Origin: Arthrobacter sp. PAMC 25486
Lineage (GTDB): Bacteria; Actinomycetota; Actinomycetes; Actinomycetales; Micrococcaceae
DNA length: 64,000 nt
Assembly (NCBI RefSeq): GCF_000785535.1
Contig: NZ_CP007595.1
Span: forward strand, 3,804,439-3,868,438
Direction of reading: 5' to 3'
Shown here one piece after another: positions 25,229 to 32,966 of this stretch (positions are counted from its first letter, which is position 1; each line of letters begins with the position of its first letter). Made by a program: the position numbers and the translations under genes. The notes below the pieces were generated by a model that was given only the letters and a program-made list of their open reading frames with translations, had not been told where the DNA came from and did not search any database.

Positions 25229-26077
25229 ATGGTTGCCGGCTCAGTGGGGAACGGGGCCCGGATTGGGGCTCCCGGCGGGGCGGTGGGCTCGGCTGGCTCC
25301 GGGCCGTTGGGTGGTTCGCTGGCCGGGCCGCTGACCGGGCCATTGGCGGGGCGGCGGGCCCTGGTCACCGGGGGAGCGGGCGGCTTGGGGGCTGCCTGCG
25401 CCCGGGCACTTGCGGCCCAGGGCGCCCACGTCATCGTGGCCGACCGCGACGGTGCTGGCGCTGCCGCCGTAGCCGCCGAGGTGGGAGGGGAAGCCTGGGA
25501 GGTGGACCTGCTGGACACGGCGGCGCTAGAATCGCTGAAGTTGGAGGTGGACATCCTCGTCAACAACGCAGGCATCCAGACCATCAGCCCCATCGAGGAC
25601 TTTGACCCCGCCGCCTTCCGGCGCATCACCACCATCATGCTCGAGGTGCCGTTCCTGCTGATCCGGGCCGCACTGCCGCACATGTACGCGCAGGGGCATG
25701 GACGGATCATCAACATGTCATCGATTCATGGGCTGCGCGCCTCCGCATTTAAGTCGGCGTATGTGGCGGCAAAGCATGGGCTCGAGGGCCTGTCCAAGGT
25801 CACCGCCCGCGAGGGCGGCGTCCACGGGGTGACCAGCAACTGCGTCAACCCCGGCTACGTGCGGACCCCGCTTGTGGAGGGGCAGATCGCCGACCAGGCG
25901 GCCACCCACGGCATCCCCGAAGAGCAGGTGCTGGCGGAGGTCATGCTGGCCAAGAATGCCATCAAACGGCTCATCGAACCGGAAGAAATCGCCGGGCTCG
26001 TCGTCTGGCTCGCCTCCGAGCCGGCCGCGATGGTCACCGGAGCCTCTTATCTCATGGACGGCGGCTGGACCTCGTAG
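25229..26077 (+). CDS. SDR-family dehydrogenase, 3-hydroxybutyrate dehydrogenase-like
   Basis: 282 aa. Residues 1-40 are an unusual Gly/Ala/Pro-rich lead (GSAGSGPLGGSLAGPLTGPL); the SDR fold starts at RRALVTGGAGGLGAACA (about 42). Other motifs are NNAGIQ, catalytic Ser in INMSSIHGL, and YVAAK (Tyr-x-x-x-Lys). The stretches IQTISPIEDFDPAAF, IMLEVPFLL, SSIHGLRAS and KSAYVAAKHG are typical of D-3-hydroxybutyrate dehydrogenases, which interconvert 3-hydroxybutyrate and acetoacetate with NAD. The start is uncertain: the annotated ATG follows the transporter stop by 3 bp, but an internal TTG around 25346-25370 would give the normal length. Co-transcribed with the MHS carrier. Confidence 0.85.
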   Translation: MVAGSVGNGARIGAPGGAVGSAGSGPLGGSLAGPLTGPLAGRRALVTGGAGGLGAACARALAAQGAHVIVADRDGAGAAAVAAEVGGEAWEVDLLDTAALESLKLEVDILVNNAGIQTISPIEDFDPAAFRRITTIMLEVPFLLIRAALPHMYAQGHGRIINMSSIHGLRASAFKSAYVAAKHGLEGLSKVTAREGGVHGVTSNCVNPGYVRTPLVEGQIADQAATHGIPEEQVLAEVMLAKNAIKRLIEPEEIAGLVVWLASEPAAMVTGASYLMDGGWTS

Positions 26078-26112
26078 TGCAGGAGCATTCGCAAAAAATG
26101 CCCCGGATGTGA

Positions 26113-26213
26113 AGGAGCGTTTGTCGTGCTTCAAGAAACGCTCCTGCAGCAAAGGGGCATTATGTCCCAACGCTCCTGCAGCAAAGGGGCATTATGTCCC
26201 AACGCTCCTGCAG
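26113..26213. repeat. AACGCTCC hairpin followed by 32-bp tandem repeats
   Basis: AGGAGCGTTT (26113-26122) and AAACGCTCCT (26136-26145) form a 10-bp stem. The right arm is also the first unit of a tandem repeat of period 32 bp, with units starting near 26138, 26170 and 26202 (last one partial), each with CGCTCCTGCAG and GGGGCATTATGTCCC. It fills the gap between the convergent SDR and LysR genes. There are no variable spacers, so this is not CRISPR. Confidence 0.8.
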
Positions 26214-26233
26214 TCGTTGCGATTCGGCGCTAC

Positions 26234-27145
26234 TTAGGACGGGACGAGCTCGGCGCTGCGGAGGCGGGTTTCCTGCAGGAACGCGCCCAGGACCGCCTGC
26301 ACGGCGGGGGAGCGCAGCGATTCGGGGCGTGCCGCCGCCCAGAACTGGACCATCTGCTCCACCTCGCCCGGCAGGACCTGCACGAACCCGTCCTGCCCGG
26401 CCACCATGAACGCCGGCAGCATGCCAATGCCGGCGTTGGCCCGCACCGCCTCGATCTGGGCAAAAACGCTCGTGGACTGGAATTGCGCAGGATCGTTGGT
26501 GAGCGAGGGGCGTTGCAGGGCCAGCTCGGACACCTGGAGGGTGGAGTCCACATAGGAAACGAAGCGGTGTCTGGACAGCTCCTCCACGGTCGCCGGCATG
26601 CCGTGGGCGGCGGCATACCCGGTGCCCGCATACAGCCGCAGTGAATAGTCGGAGAGCAAAATGGTTTCGGCCCGACCGGCCTCGACGCTGCCGGCCACCA
26701 CCTCAATGTCCACGCCGGAGCGGTTTTGGCTCAGGCGGCGGGTGGCGCTGAGCAGCTCCACACGCAGCTGGGGGTGCTGCCTTTGCAGCCGGGCCAGTGC
26801 CGGTGCGGCAATGAGCGCACCAAAACCGTCCGAGGTACTCACCCGCACCACCCCGGAAACAATGTCCACACCATCCTCGATCCCCGCCGACAGTGCACTC
26901 AGACTGCTCTCAATCCGCTCGGCCGCCGCGACGGCGGCCCTGCCCAGCTCCGTCAACTCCCAGCCCTGAGGGGTTCGCTCCAACGTCCGCCCGCCCATTT
27001 GTTTGTTGAGGGCCAGAATCCGCCGCGACACGGTGGTGTGCGTGGTCTCCAGAGCGTCGGCCACAGCCGTAAACCGCCCCAGCCGGGCCACCGTGAGCAG
27101 GATCAGCAAGTCGTCGGGGCTGGGGAACCTCTTGAAATCCACCAT
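26234..27145 (-). CDS. LysR-family transcriptional regulator
   Basis: Start taken at ATG 27145, with AAGGAG seven bases upstream; the frame is open from 27319 but the extra residues are not family-like. 303 aa: winged HTH residues 8-70 (LLILLTVARLGRFTAVADALETTHTTVSRRILALNKQMG), linker helix, and a two-lobed effector domain (SGVVRVSTSDGFGALIAAPAL, NAGIGMLPAFMV). It is divergent from the 27370-31942 catabolic operon, the standard arrangement for a LysR activator of its neighbour. The intergenic region has a candidate site at 27240. The inducer is probably a substrate or CoA ester of the operon. Confidence 0.92.
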   Translation of the reverse strand: MVDFKRFPSPDDLLILLTVARLGRFTAVADALETTHTTVSRRILALNKQMGGRTLERTPQGWELTELGRAAVAAAERIESSLSALSAGIEDGVDIVSGVVRVSTSDGFGALIAAPALARLQRQHPQLRVELLSATRRLSQNRSGVDIEVVAGSVEAGRAETILLSDYSLRLYAGTGYAAAHGMPATVEELSRHRFVSYVDSTLQVSELALQRPSLTNDPAQFQSTSVFAQIEAVRANAGIGMLPAFMVAGQDGFVQVLPGEVEQMVQFWAAARPESLRSPAVQAVLGAFLQETRLRSAELVPS

Positions 27146-27239
27146 GGAAATACTCCTTATATGCAGGTGCGATAGACGTGCGCGATTCAACTGTGTGCGG
27201 CGGGCAGGGTCGCCGTCGGCCCGCAGTACGGCACCACTA

Positions 27240-27251
27240 TGCATAAATGCA
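27240..27251. promoter_or_regulatory. Candidate LysR operator
   Basis: TGCATAAATGCA is a perfect 12-bp palindrome in the middle of the 224-bp divergent gap between the LysR gene and the 3-hydroxyisobutyrate dehydrogenase gene. The site and its spacing fit a LysR recognition half (T-N11-A type), but no experiment supports it. Confidence 0.4.
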
Positions 27252-27369
27252 CATGCGCTCTGCCTTTTTCGGTCTTGTTTGCACTCTATCAGGGTGTGAT
27301 GCTGGTCATAACGGGTCAATGTCAGGGCCCTGGGACATAATGGAAAACGTAAGCAAGGGAGCTTTCACA

Positions 27370-28287
27370 ATGGCTGTTGTGGCATGGATTGGTTTGGGAA
27401 ACATGGGCGGACCCATGACGGCGAACATGGTCAAGGCCGGGCACGCCGTCCGCGGCTTCGACCTGAGCGCTGATGCACTGGCCGCAGCCGTGGACAACGG
27501 GGTCACAGCGGCCACCTCGATCGCCGACGCTGTCTCGGGTGCCGACGTCGTCTTTACCATGCTCCCCAAGGGCGACCACGTCCGCAGCGTCTATTTCGGT
27601 GACGCCGGGGTCCTTGCCAACGCGGCTGCGGAAACCCTCCTGATCGACTCCTCCACCATTGATGTGGAGTCCGCGCGGGCCGTGCACGACGCCGCTGCTG
27701 CCGCCGGCTTCCGCTTTGTCGACGCCCCTGTTTCAGGTGGGATGAGCGGCGCGGCTGCCGCCACACTCACCTTCATGATTGGCGGCGAAACTGGTGCTGT
27801 GGCCGACGCCTCCGCCTACATCGAACCAATGGCCGCGAACATCATCCCCACCGGCGGAGCCACCACGGGCCAGGCTGCGAAGATTTGCAACAACCTGATG
27901 CTGTTCATCAACCTGGCCTCCACCGCCGAAGGTGCCGTGCTCGCCGACCGGCTTGGCCTGGACAAGCAGGTCTTCTGGGACATCGCCTCCGTCTCCTCCG
28001 GTGACAGCTGGGCGCTGCGCACCTGGTACCCGGTGGCCGGTGTGGTGCCCACCTCGGCCGCCAACAACGATTTCGCCCCCACCTTCACCGCGGACCTTGC
28101 CAACAAGGACATCGGCCTGGCCATCGCCGCCGCCCGCAGCACCGACACCCCGCTGGAGATTGGCGAGCATGTCCAGCAACTGTTCCAGCGCCTCATCGAC
28201 GAGGGTGAAGGCGGCAAGGACTGCACCAAGATCGTGGCCCTGATGGATGGGTCCCTGAAAACTTCCGCTTCCGCCACTATCGCCTAA
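27370..28287 (+). CDS. mmsB: 3-hydroxyisobutyrate dehydrogenase family protein
   Basis: Start at ATG 27370, with GGGAG upstream; the frame is open from 27247. 305 aa: N-terminal Rossmann motif WIGLGNMGGPMTANMVKAGH, DAPVSGGMSGAAAATLTFMIGG (substrate loop), and catalytic Lys in GQAAKICNNLMLFINL. The enzyme oxidises 3-hydroxyisobutyrate, or a similar short beta-hydroxy acid, to the semialdehyde with NAD(P). First gene of a four-gene operon whose next gene is an aldehyde dehydrogenase that could take the semialdehyde. mmsB is the usual name in valine breakdown; the real substrate here may differ. Confidence 0.9.
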   Translation: MAVVAWIGLGNMGGPMTANMVKAGHAVRGFDLSADALAAAVDNGVTAATSIADAVSGADVVFTMLPKGDHVRSVYFGDAGVLANAAAETLLIDSSTIDVESARAVHDAAAAAGFRFVDAPVSGGMSGAAAATLTFMIGGETGAVADASAYIEPMAANIIPTGGATTGQAAKICNNLMLFINLASTAEGAVLADRLGLDKQVFWDIASVSSGDSWALRTWYPVAGVVPTSAANNDFAPTFTADLANKDIGLAIAAARSTDTPLEIGEHVQQLFQRLIDEGEGGKDCTKIVALMDGSLKTSASATIA

Positions 28288-28297
28288 GGAATTTGCC

Positions 28298-29791
28298 ATG
28301 ACTGACGTTCAAACAACTCCAGCCGTCCGGGACTGGCCCATGTGGATTGGTGGCGAGGAAGTGGCCTCGGCCAGCGGTGAATGGCGCAATGTGGAGAACC
28401 CCGCCCGCCGCGACACCGTCATTGCCCGCGTCCCGGCCGGCAACGAAGCCGATGTGGACCGTGCGGTTGCCGCGGCCCGAGCCGCCTTCCCGGCCTGGCG
28501 CGCCCAGCACTTCAGTGGCCGCTCCAAGGCGCTGTTGGCCATCGCCGACGAGCTCGAGGCCCGCGTCGAGGAATTTGCCAGGCTCACAGCATTGGACACC
28601 GGCAACGCGCTGCGCACCCAGGCCCGCCCCGAGGCCACCACCATGATCGCCATGTTCCGCTACTTTGCCGGCGTGGCCGGGGAAGTCAAGGGCACCACCC
28701 TCCCGGCGGGCGAAAACCAGCTGCAGTACACGCGCCTCGAACCGCTTGGCGTGGTTGCCGCGATCCTGCCATGGAACTCGCCGCTGATGATCGCCGCGTT
28801 CAAGATCCCGGCCGCCCTCGCCGCGGGCAACACCGTCATCATGAAAGCCGCCGACGACGCCCCGCTCACCATTTTGCTACTCGCAGAAGTGTGCAACAAT
28901 CACCTGCCGGCCGGCGTCGTCAATGCCATGACAGGCCGCGGTTCCATCATCGGCGAGGCCCTGGCCAACCATCCCGGCGTGGACAAGGTCTCCTTCACCG
29001 GCTCCACCGAGGTAGGTCGCGGGGTGGCCGCGCAGGCTGGCGCCCGGCTGGCGCACATGTCCCTGGAGCTGGGCGGGAAGAACCCCTCCATCGTGTTCCC
29101 GGACGCGGTCGACGACGAACTCATCGACGGCCTGCTCCTTGCCTCGCGCTTCACCCGCCAGGGTCAAAGCTGCACCGCAGGGTCGCGTTTGTTCCTCCAT
29201 GAGGACATTTACGACGACGTGCTGACGCGGCTCAGTGCCAAGCTCGGCGCGCTGAAGGTGGGGGACCCGCTCGATGAGGCCACAGACATGGGTGCCGTCA
29301 TCAACCTCAAGCAGCACTCGGCCATCACCGGCTACCTTGATGAGGGGCGCGCCACCTCCGGCATGAAGGCCGTGCTTGGCGGCAGCGCACCCACCGAGGG
29401 GGCACTGACCGAGGGCTACTACCACCTGCCCACAGTGTTCAGTGGCGCCCGGAACGAATTCCGGCTGGCTCAAGAGGAGATCTTTGGCCCGGTGCTCGTA
29501 GCGATCCCGTGGAAGAACACGGCCGATGTGATCCGCATGGCCAACGACACCAACTACGGTCTGGCAGCCTACGTGTGGAGCCACAACCTGGACGATGCCT
29601 TGAACACGGCCCACCAGGTGGACGCCGGCTGGGTGCAGGTCAACCAGGGTGGCGGGCAGGTGGCCGGCCAATCCTATGGCGGCTATAAGCAAAGCGGCAT
29701 GGGCCGAGAAGTGTCTTTGGAAGGTATGCTGGCCGGATTCACCCAGACCAAGCAGATCAATGTGCGCCTGCGAGGGGTGCCCAATGGTTAA
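28298..29791 (+). CDS. NAD(P)-dependent aldehyde dehydrogenase
   Basis: 497 aa, 10 bp after mmsB. ALDH motifs: Asn in ILPWNSPLM, Lys in IMKAADDAPLT (cofactor), GSTEVGRGVA, general-base Glu in LELGGKNPS, catalytic Cys in RQGQSCTAGSR, and EEIFGPVL. It is of the betaine-aldehyde or gamma-hydroxy-aldehyde type that yields a free acid, not of the CoA-acylating methylmalonate-semialdehyde type, which matters for the pathway: a free acid would then need CoA from the transferase encoded next. The C-terminus overlaps that gene by 8 bp. Confidence 0.9.
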   Translation: MTDVQTTPAVRDWPMWIGGEEVASASGEWRNVENPARRDTVIARVPAGNEADVDRAVAAARAAFPAWRAQHFSGRSKALLAIADELEARVEEFARLTALDTGNALRTQARPEATTMIAMFRYFAGVAGEVKGTTLPAGENQLQYTRLEPLGVVAAILPWNSPLMIAAFKIPAALAAGNTVIMKAADDAPLTILLLAEVCNNHLPAGVVNAMTGRGSIIGEALANHPGVDKVSFTGSTEVGRGVAAQAGARLAHMSLELGGKNPSIVFPDAVDDELIDGLLLASRFTRQGQSCTAGSRLFLHEDIYDDVLTRLSAKLGALKVGDPLDEATDMGAVINLKQHSAITGYLDEGRATSGMKAVLGGSAPTEGALTEGYYHLPTVFSGARNEFRLAQEEIFGPVLVAIPWKNTADVIRMANDTNYGLAAYVWSHNLDDALNTAHQVDAGWVQVNQGGGQVAGQSYGGYKQSGMGREVSLEGMLAGFTQTKQINVRLRGVPNG

Positions 29792-31076
29792 GGGCTCCGG
29801 CGGCTCCGGGGCGGGAGCCGCTCCGGCAGGCAGCACCGCAGGTCTGCCCCTGGACGGCATTCGCATCCTGGATCTCAGCCGCGCACTGGCCGGACCCTAC
29901 GCCACCGCGCTGCTCTCGGACCTGGGGGCGCACATCATCAAGACCGAAAGCATCAAGGGCGGGGACTCCAGCCGGGCCTGGCCACCCTTTGAGAACGAGA
30001 ACAGCCTGTACTTTGACTCGGCCAACCGGGGCAAGGACTCCATTGCCATCGACTTCTACAGCCAGCCCGGGCGGGAGCTGCTGTGGCAGCTGGCGATGAG
30101 TGCCGACGTCGTGGTGGAAAACTTCCGTCCCGGGGTGCTGGCCACCATGGGCCTGGACCCAGAGGTGCTGCGGGCTGCCAAGCCCGAGCTGATTATTGCC
30201 TCCGTGAGTGGCTTTGGCGCCACGGGACCGCTGTCGCAGGCGCCCGGGCTGGACCAGGTGGCGCAGGGCATGAGCGGGCTGATGTCCGTGACGGGCCCGG
30301 ATTCGGACCACATGTACCGGGTGGGCGTGCCCATCGTGGACATGGTCTCCGGCATCAATACGGCGCTGGGTATCGCTGCCGCGCTCGTAGGCAGGGCCCG
30401 CACCGGGGACGGGATGGAGGTTTCGACGTCGCTCCTGGAAACCGGGCTGGCGCTCGGCGCGTTCCAGGGCCAAAAGTACCTGAGCACTGGTGAGGTGCCG
30501 GTGCCGCTGGGCAACACCCACCCCGCGCTGACGCCCTACGGTGTGTTTGCCACGGCCGACATCCCCGTGATCATCGCGGTGGGCAATGAAAAGCAGTGGC
30601 AGCAGCTGTGCTCGCTGCTCGGCGCCCCGGAACTGGTGGAGCGCCCCGAGTACGCCACAGGCAAGTTGCGCCACGGCAACGAGGCGGTGCTGAAGGTGGA
30701 GCTGGAGGAACTGCTGGCCCACCGTACCGCCAACGAATGGCTGCCCGTGCTGCGTGCCGCCGCCATCCCGGCCGGGCCCATCTACAACTATGAACAGGCG
30801 TTTGCCGACGAGCAGGTCCAGTCGCTGGCCATGGTGGAAACCGTGCGCCGCGCCGACGGTTCCGAACTGCCGCTGATCCGGGGGCCCATCTCCGTCAACC
30901 GGCAGGCGCCTCGCATCCGCAAGGCTCCGCCGTCGCTGGGGGAGGACACCCGTGCCGTCCTGGCCGGGCTGTCCCTGACGGAACAGCAGATTGCCGGGCT
31001 CGTGGACGCCGGGATTGTGCTGGCTGCGCCGCCGGTTCCTGCTGCGCCGCCGGAGTCCGTGGATGTAGTCTCATGA
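29784..31076 (+). CDS. Class III (CaiB/BaiF) CoA-transferase
   Basis: Start taken at ATG 29784, overlapping the ALDH stop by 8 bp; the frame is open from 29649 inside that gene. 430 aa with the family pattern: LDGIRILDLSRALAGPYATALLSDLGA near the N-terminus, VVVENFRPGVLATMGLD, GFGATGPLSQAPGLDQVAQGMSGLM, and the Asp of GVPIVDMVSGINTALG that forms the acyl-enzyme anhydride. Such enzymes move CoA from one acyl-CoA to a free acid. A Gly/Ala-rich lead (residues 1-20) and an Ala/Pro tail flank the domain. It stands between the aldehyde dehydrogenase and a crotonase, so it probably activates the acid formed by the former for the latter. Confidence 0.92.
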   Translation: MVKGSGGSGAGAAPAGSTAGLPLDGIRILDLSRALAGPYATALLSDLGAHIIKTESIKGGDSSRAWPPFENENSLYFDSANRGKDSIAIDFYSQPGRELLWQLAMSADVVVENFRPGVLATMGLDPEVLRAAKPELIIASVSGFGATGPLSQAPGLDQVAQGMSGLMSVTGPDSDHMYRVGVPIVDMVSGINTALGIAAALVGRARTGDGMEVSTSLLETGLALGAFQGQKYLSTGEVPVPLGNTHPALTPYGVFATADIPVIIAVGNEKQWQQLCSLLGAPELVERPEYATGKLRHGNEAVLKVELEELLAHRTANEWLPVLRAAAIPAGPIYNYEQAFADEQVQSLAMVETVRRADGSELPLIRGPISVNRQAPRIRKAPPSLGEDTRAVLAGLSLTEQQIAGLVDAGIVLAAPPVPAAPPESVDVVS

Positions 31077-31942
31077 GTGCGAGCGCTGTTGAGGTTGTTC
31101 CGGGCAATGCTCCGATACGTGCTCCGTCTAATGCGGGGGAGAGGGCAGGCATGCTGCGCATTGAACAATCCGGACCGGTGGCCACGCTCATCATGGACAA
31201 CCCCGCAATGCGCAACGCCATCACCCAGGACATGTGGCAGCAATTTGAAGACCTGCTGGCTCAGCTGGATGCCGACGACTCTGTCAAAGTGGTTGTGGTG
31301 CGCGGTGCGGGATCACACTTTTCCGCCGGGGCGGACATCGCCTCCGTGCAAAAAATCCTGCACGATCCGTCCACCGGACAGAGCGACGGCGGCGACATCA
31401 CCGTGGCCGAGAATGCCCTGGCCCGCTTCCGCAAACCCACCATCGCCGCCATTGACGGCTACTGTGTGGGCGGCGGCTGGCAGATCGCCGGCGCCTGCGA
31501 CATCCGCTTGGCCTCGGAGCGCGCTGTGTACGGCATCACGCCGGCCAAGATCGGCATCGTGTATCCGCTGTCCGGCATCAAGAAGCTGGTGGAACTGGCC
31601 GGCCCCGCGACGGCAAAGTACCTGTTGTTCAGCGGCGACTTTGTTGACGCCCAGGAGGCATTGCGGCTTGGCCTGGCCACGAAGGTCCTTGCCCTGGACG
31701 GTTTCTGGGAAGCGGTCCACGCTTATGCGCTGCACCTGTCGGCGCGCTCGCAGTTCTCGGCGCAAGGACACAAGGCGCTGGTGAATGCGATGAGCGGGGG
31801 GGCTGGCGACATTGAAGTGGCTGAGCTCAGCGCCTATTGGCAGGCCCAGATGGCCGTCAGTGAGGACGCCGCCATCGGTGTTGGCGCCTTCCTGGCCAAG
31901 GGGACGCCAAAGTTCACCTGGCTGCGGCCGCGCAACGACTGA
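31073..31942 (+). CDS. Crotonase-family protein with atypical active site
   Basis: ATG 31073 overlaps the CoA-transferase stop (ATGA). 289 aa; the domain begins at about residue 25 (MLRIEQSGPVATLIMDNPAMRNAIT), so an in-frame ATG at 31151 is an alternative start. Oxyanion-hole segments HFSAGADI and DGYCVGGGWQIAGACDIRLAS are clear. In true enoyl-CoA hydratases the second segment has Glu (GGGxELA) and a second Glu follows in PEI; here they read GWQIAG and TPAKIGIVYP, so both catalytic glutamates are replaced. It may be an isomerase, hydrolase or decarboxylase on a CoA ester rather than a hydratase. Last gene of the operon. Confidence 0.88.
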   Translation: MSASAVEVVPGNAPIRAPSNAGERAGMLRIEQSGPVATLIMDNPAMRNAITQDMWQQFEDLLAQLDADDSVKVVVVRGAGSHFSAGADIASVQKILHDPSTGQSDGGDITVAENALARFRKPTIAAIDGYCVGGGWQIAGACDIRLASERAVYGITPAKIGIVYPLSGIKKLVELAGPATAKYLLFSGDFVDAQEALRLGLATKVLALDGFWEAVHAYALHLSARSQFSAQGHKALVNAMSGGAGDIEVAELSAYWQAQMAVSEDAAIGVGAFLAKGTPKFTWLRPRND

Positions 31943-31988
31943 CCCCCTCCTGCTCAGGGCGCGACGCCTGACTCCTCCTGCCTCCCGC

Positions 31989-32057
31989 CGAGATGCGAGA
32001 TCACGCCCTCTCGCACCTGTTCCTGGGTTTTTAAGCAGGGCGTTATCTCACATCTCG
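31989..32057. terminator. Long hairpin, CGAGATG-GAGAT family copy 1
   Basis: Left arm 31989-32009 (CGAGATGCGAGATCACGCCC...) pairs with 32037-32057 with two mismatches across a 27-nt loop that contains a short T-run. It follows the crotonase stop by 46 bp and probably ends the catabolic operon. Copy 2 is at 37700. Confidence 0.6.
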
Positions 32058-32281
32058 AAAGGAGCGGGAGTTATCTCAGATGCTGTTGCGGGGCCATGAC
32101 TGCAAGTTGGAGGTGCGATTCCCGCCGTCCCATCTCGCCGCGACCTTCCCCGCCATCTGCATGCGTCCGAACTTACGCGCGAAGCGGGGACGTAGGGGGC
32201 GGCGCCGGGAGGCCTGACACTCACCGCCGCGACCTCCGCCAGCCACCCTGCTAAGCAGGAATGTGAGCTAAAGCATGCGTG

Positions 32282-32315
32282 CATGCAAACTTTGCACTTG
32301 TGCAATCTTTGCATG
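32282..32315. promoter_or_regulatory. 34-bp nested palindrome, probable TetR operator
   Basis: CATGCAAA (32282-32289) and TTTGCATG (32308-32315) enclose TTGCAC and GTGCAA around a central TT, so the whole 34 bp is an imperfect dyad with two-layer symmetry. It ends 18 bp before the TetR start codon, over the likely promoter, as expected for autorepression of the tetR-efflux operon. Confidence 0.7.
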
Positions 32316-32333
32316 AGCGCATAAACTGTAGTC

Positions 32334-32966
32334 ATGCAAAAATCCATCCCAGTGCCGCTCCGTGAGCGAAATCGCCTGGATACGTGGGCATTGATCCATG
32401 ACAAGGCGTCCGGAATGGCACTTGAAGAGGGCCTGACAAAAACCACGGTCGAGGCCATCGCCGAGGCTGCCGGCATTTCCAAGCGCACCTTCTTCAACTA
32501 TTTCGCCACGAAGGAAGACGCCATCATGGGCACCCAGCCGCCCACGCTCTCCGATGAGGCCGTGGCCGCGTTCCGGGAGGACGGCGACGGGGACCTCTTT
32601 GGCAGCACCGTCCGCCTCATGGTCGCTGTGATCCGCTCCATGTTCCCGGAGGCCTCGCAACAGGCGCGCCGCAAGGAACTGAAAAGCAAATACCCGGAAC
32701 TTAACCGCACCGTGTTCCAGCACGTCGCCGCCTCGGAGATCTTGGTCGAATCAATCCTGGTGGACCGCTATGACGACGCTGATCCTGAATTTGCCCGTGC
32801 CGGAGTGCCCGGCGGCCGTGACGGGGCCAAGGCCCTCTTGATGCTGGCGGGAACCGCCATGCGCTTCGCATTCAGCCGTGATCCAAGTGCCGTCTCCGCC
32901 GGTGAAACTAAAGCTGTGGATGAGTCCATTGAAATTTTTAGAGAGGCAATCAAAGCAACCCTATGA
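32334..32966 (+). CDS. TetR-family transcriptional regulator
   Basis: 210 aa. HTH residues 15-62 (WALIHDKASGMALEEGLTKT, VEAIAEAAGISKRTFFNYFATKEDAI) are typical TetR; the rest is a helical ligand-binding domain without a recognised specificity. No Shine-Dalgarno sequence stands before ATG 32334, so the mRNA may be leaderless, which is common in actinobacteria. The operator at 32282 lies directly upstream, and the efflux pump gene overlaps by 4 bp, so the protein most likely represses itself and the pump until a toxic ligand binds. Confidence 0.92.
   Translation: MQKSIPVPLRERNRLDTWALIHDKASGMALEEGLTKTTVEAIAEAAGISKRTFFNYFATKEDAIMGTQPPTLSDEAVAAFREDGDGDLFGSTVRLMVAVIRSMFPEASQQARRKELKSKYPELNRTVFQHVAASEILVESILVDRYDDADPEFARAGVPGGRDGAKALLMLAGTAMRFAFSRDPSAVSAGETKAVDESIEIFREAIKATL

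Larger units (their letters stand above)
31943..32333. other. Intergenic region with hairpin and TetR operator
   Basis: 390 bp without a gene. It begins with the palindrome at 31989-32057 and ends with the 34-bp operator at 32282-32315. The middle (32060-32280) is GC-rich with no clear ORF or structure. Confidence 0.7.

Noticed and set aside
26138..26213. Possible CRISPR array (32-bp period)
   Set aside because: The units are head-to-tail copies without variable spacers and no cas gene is present.
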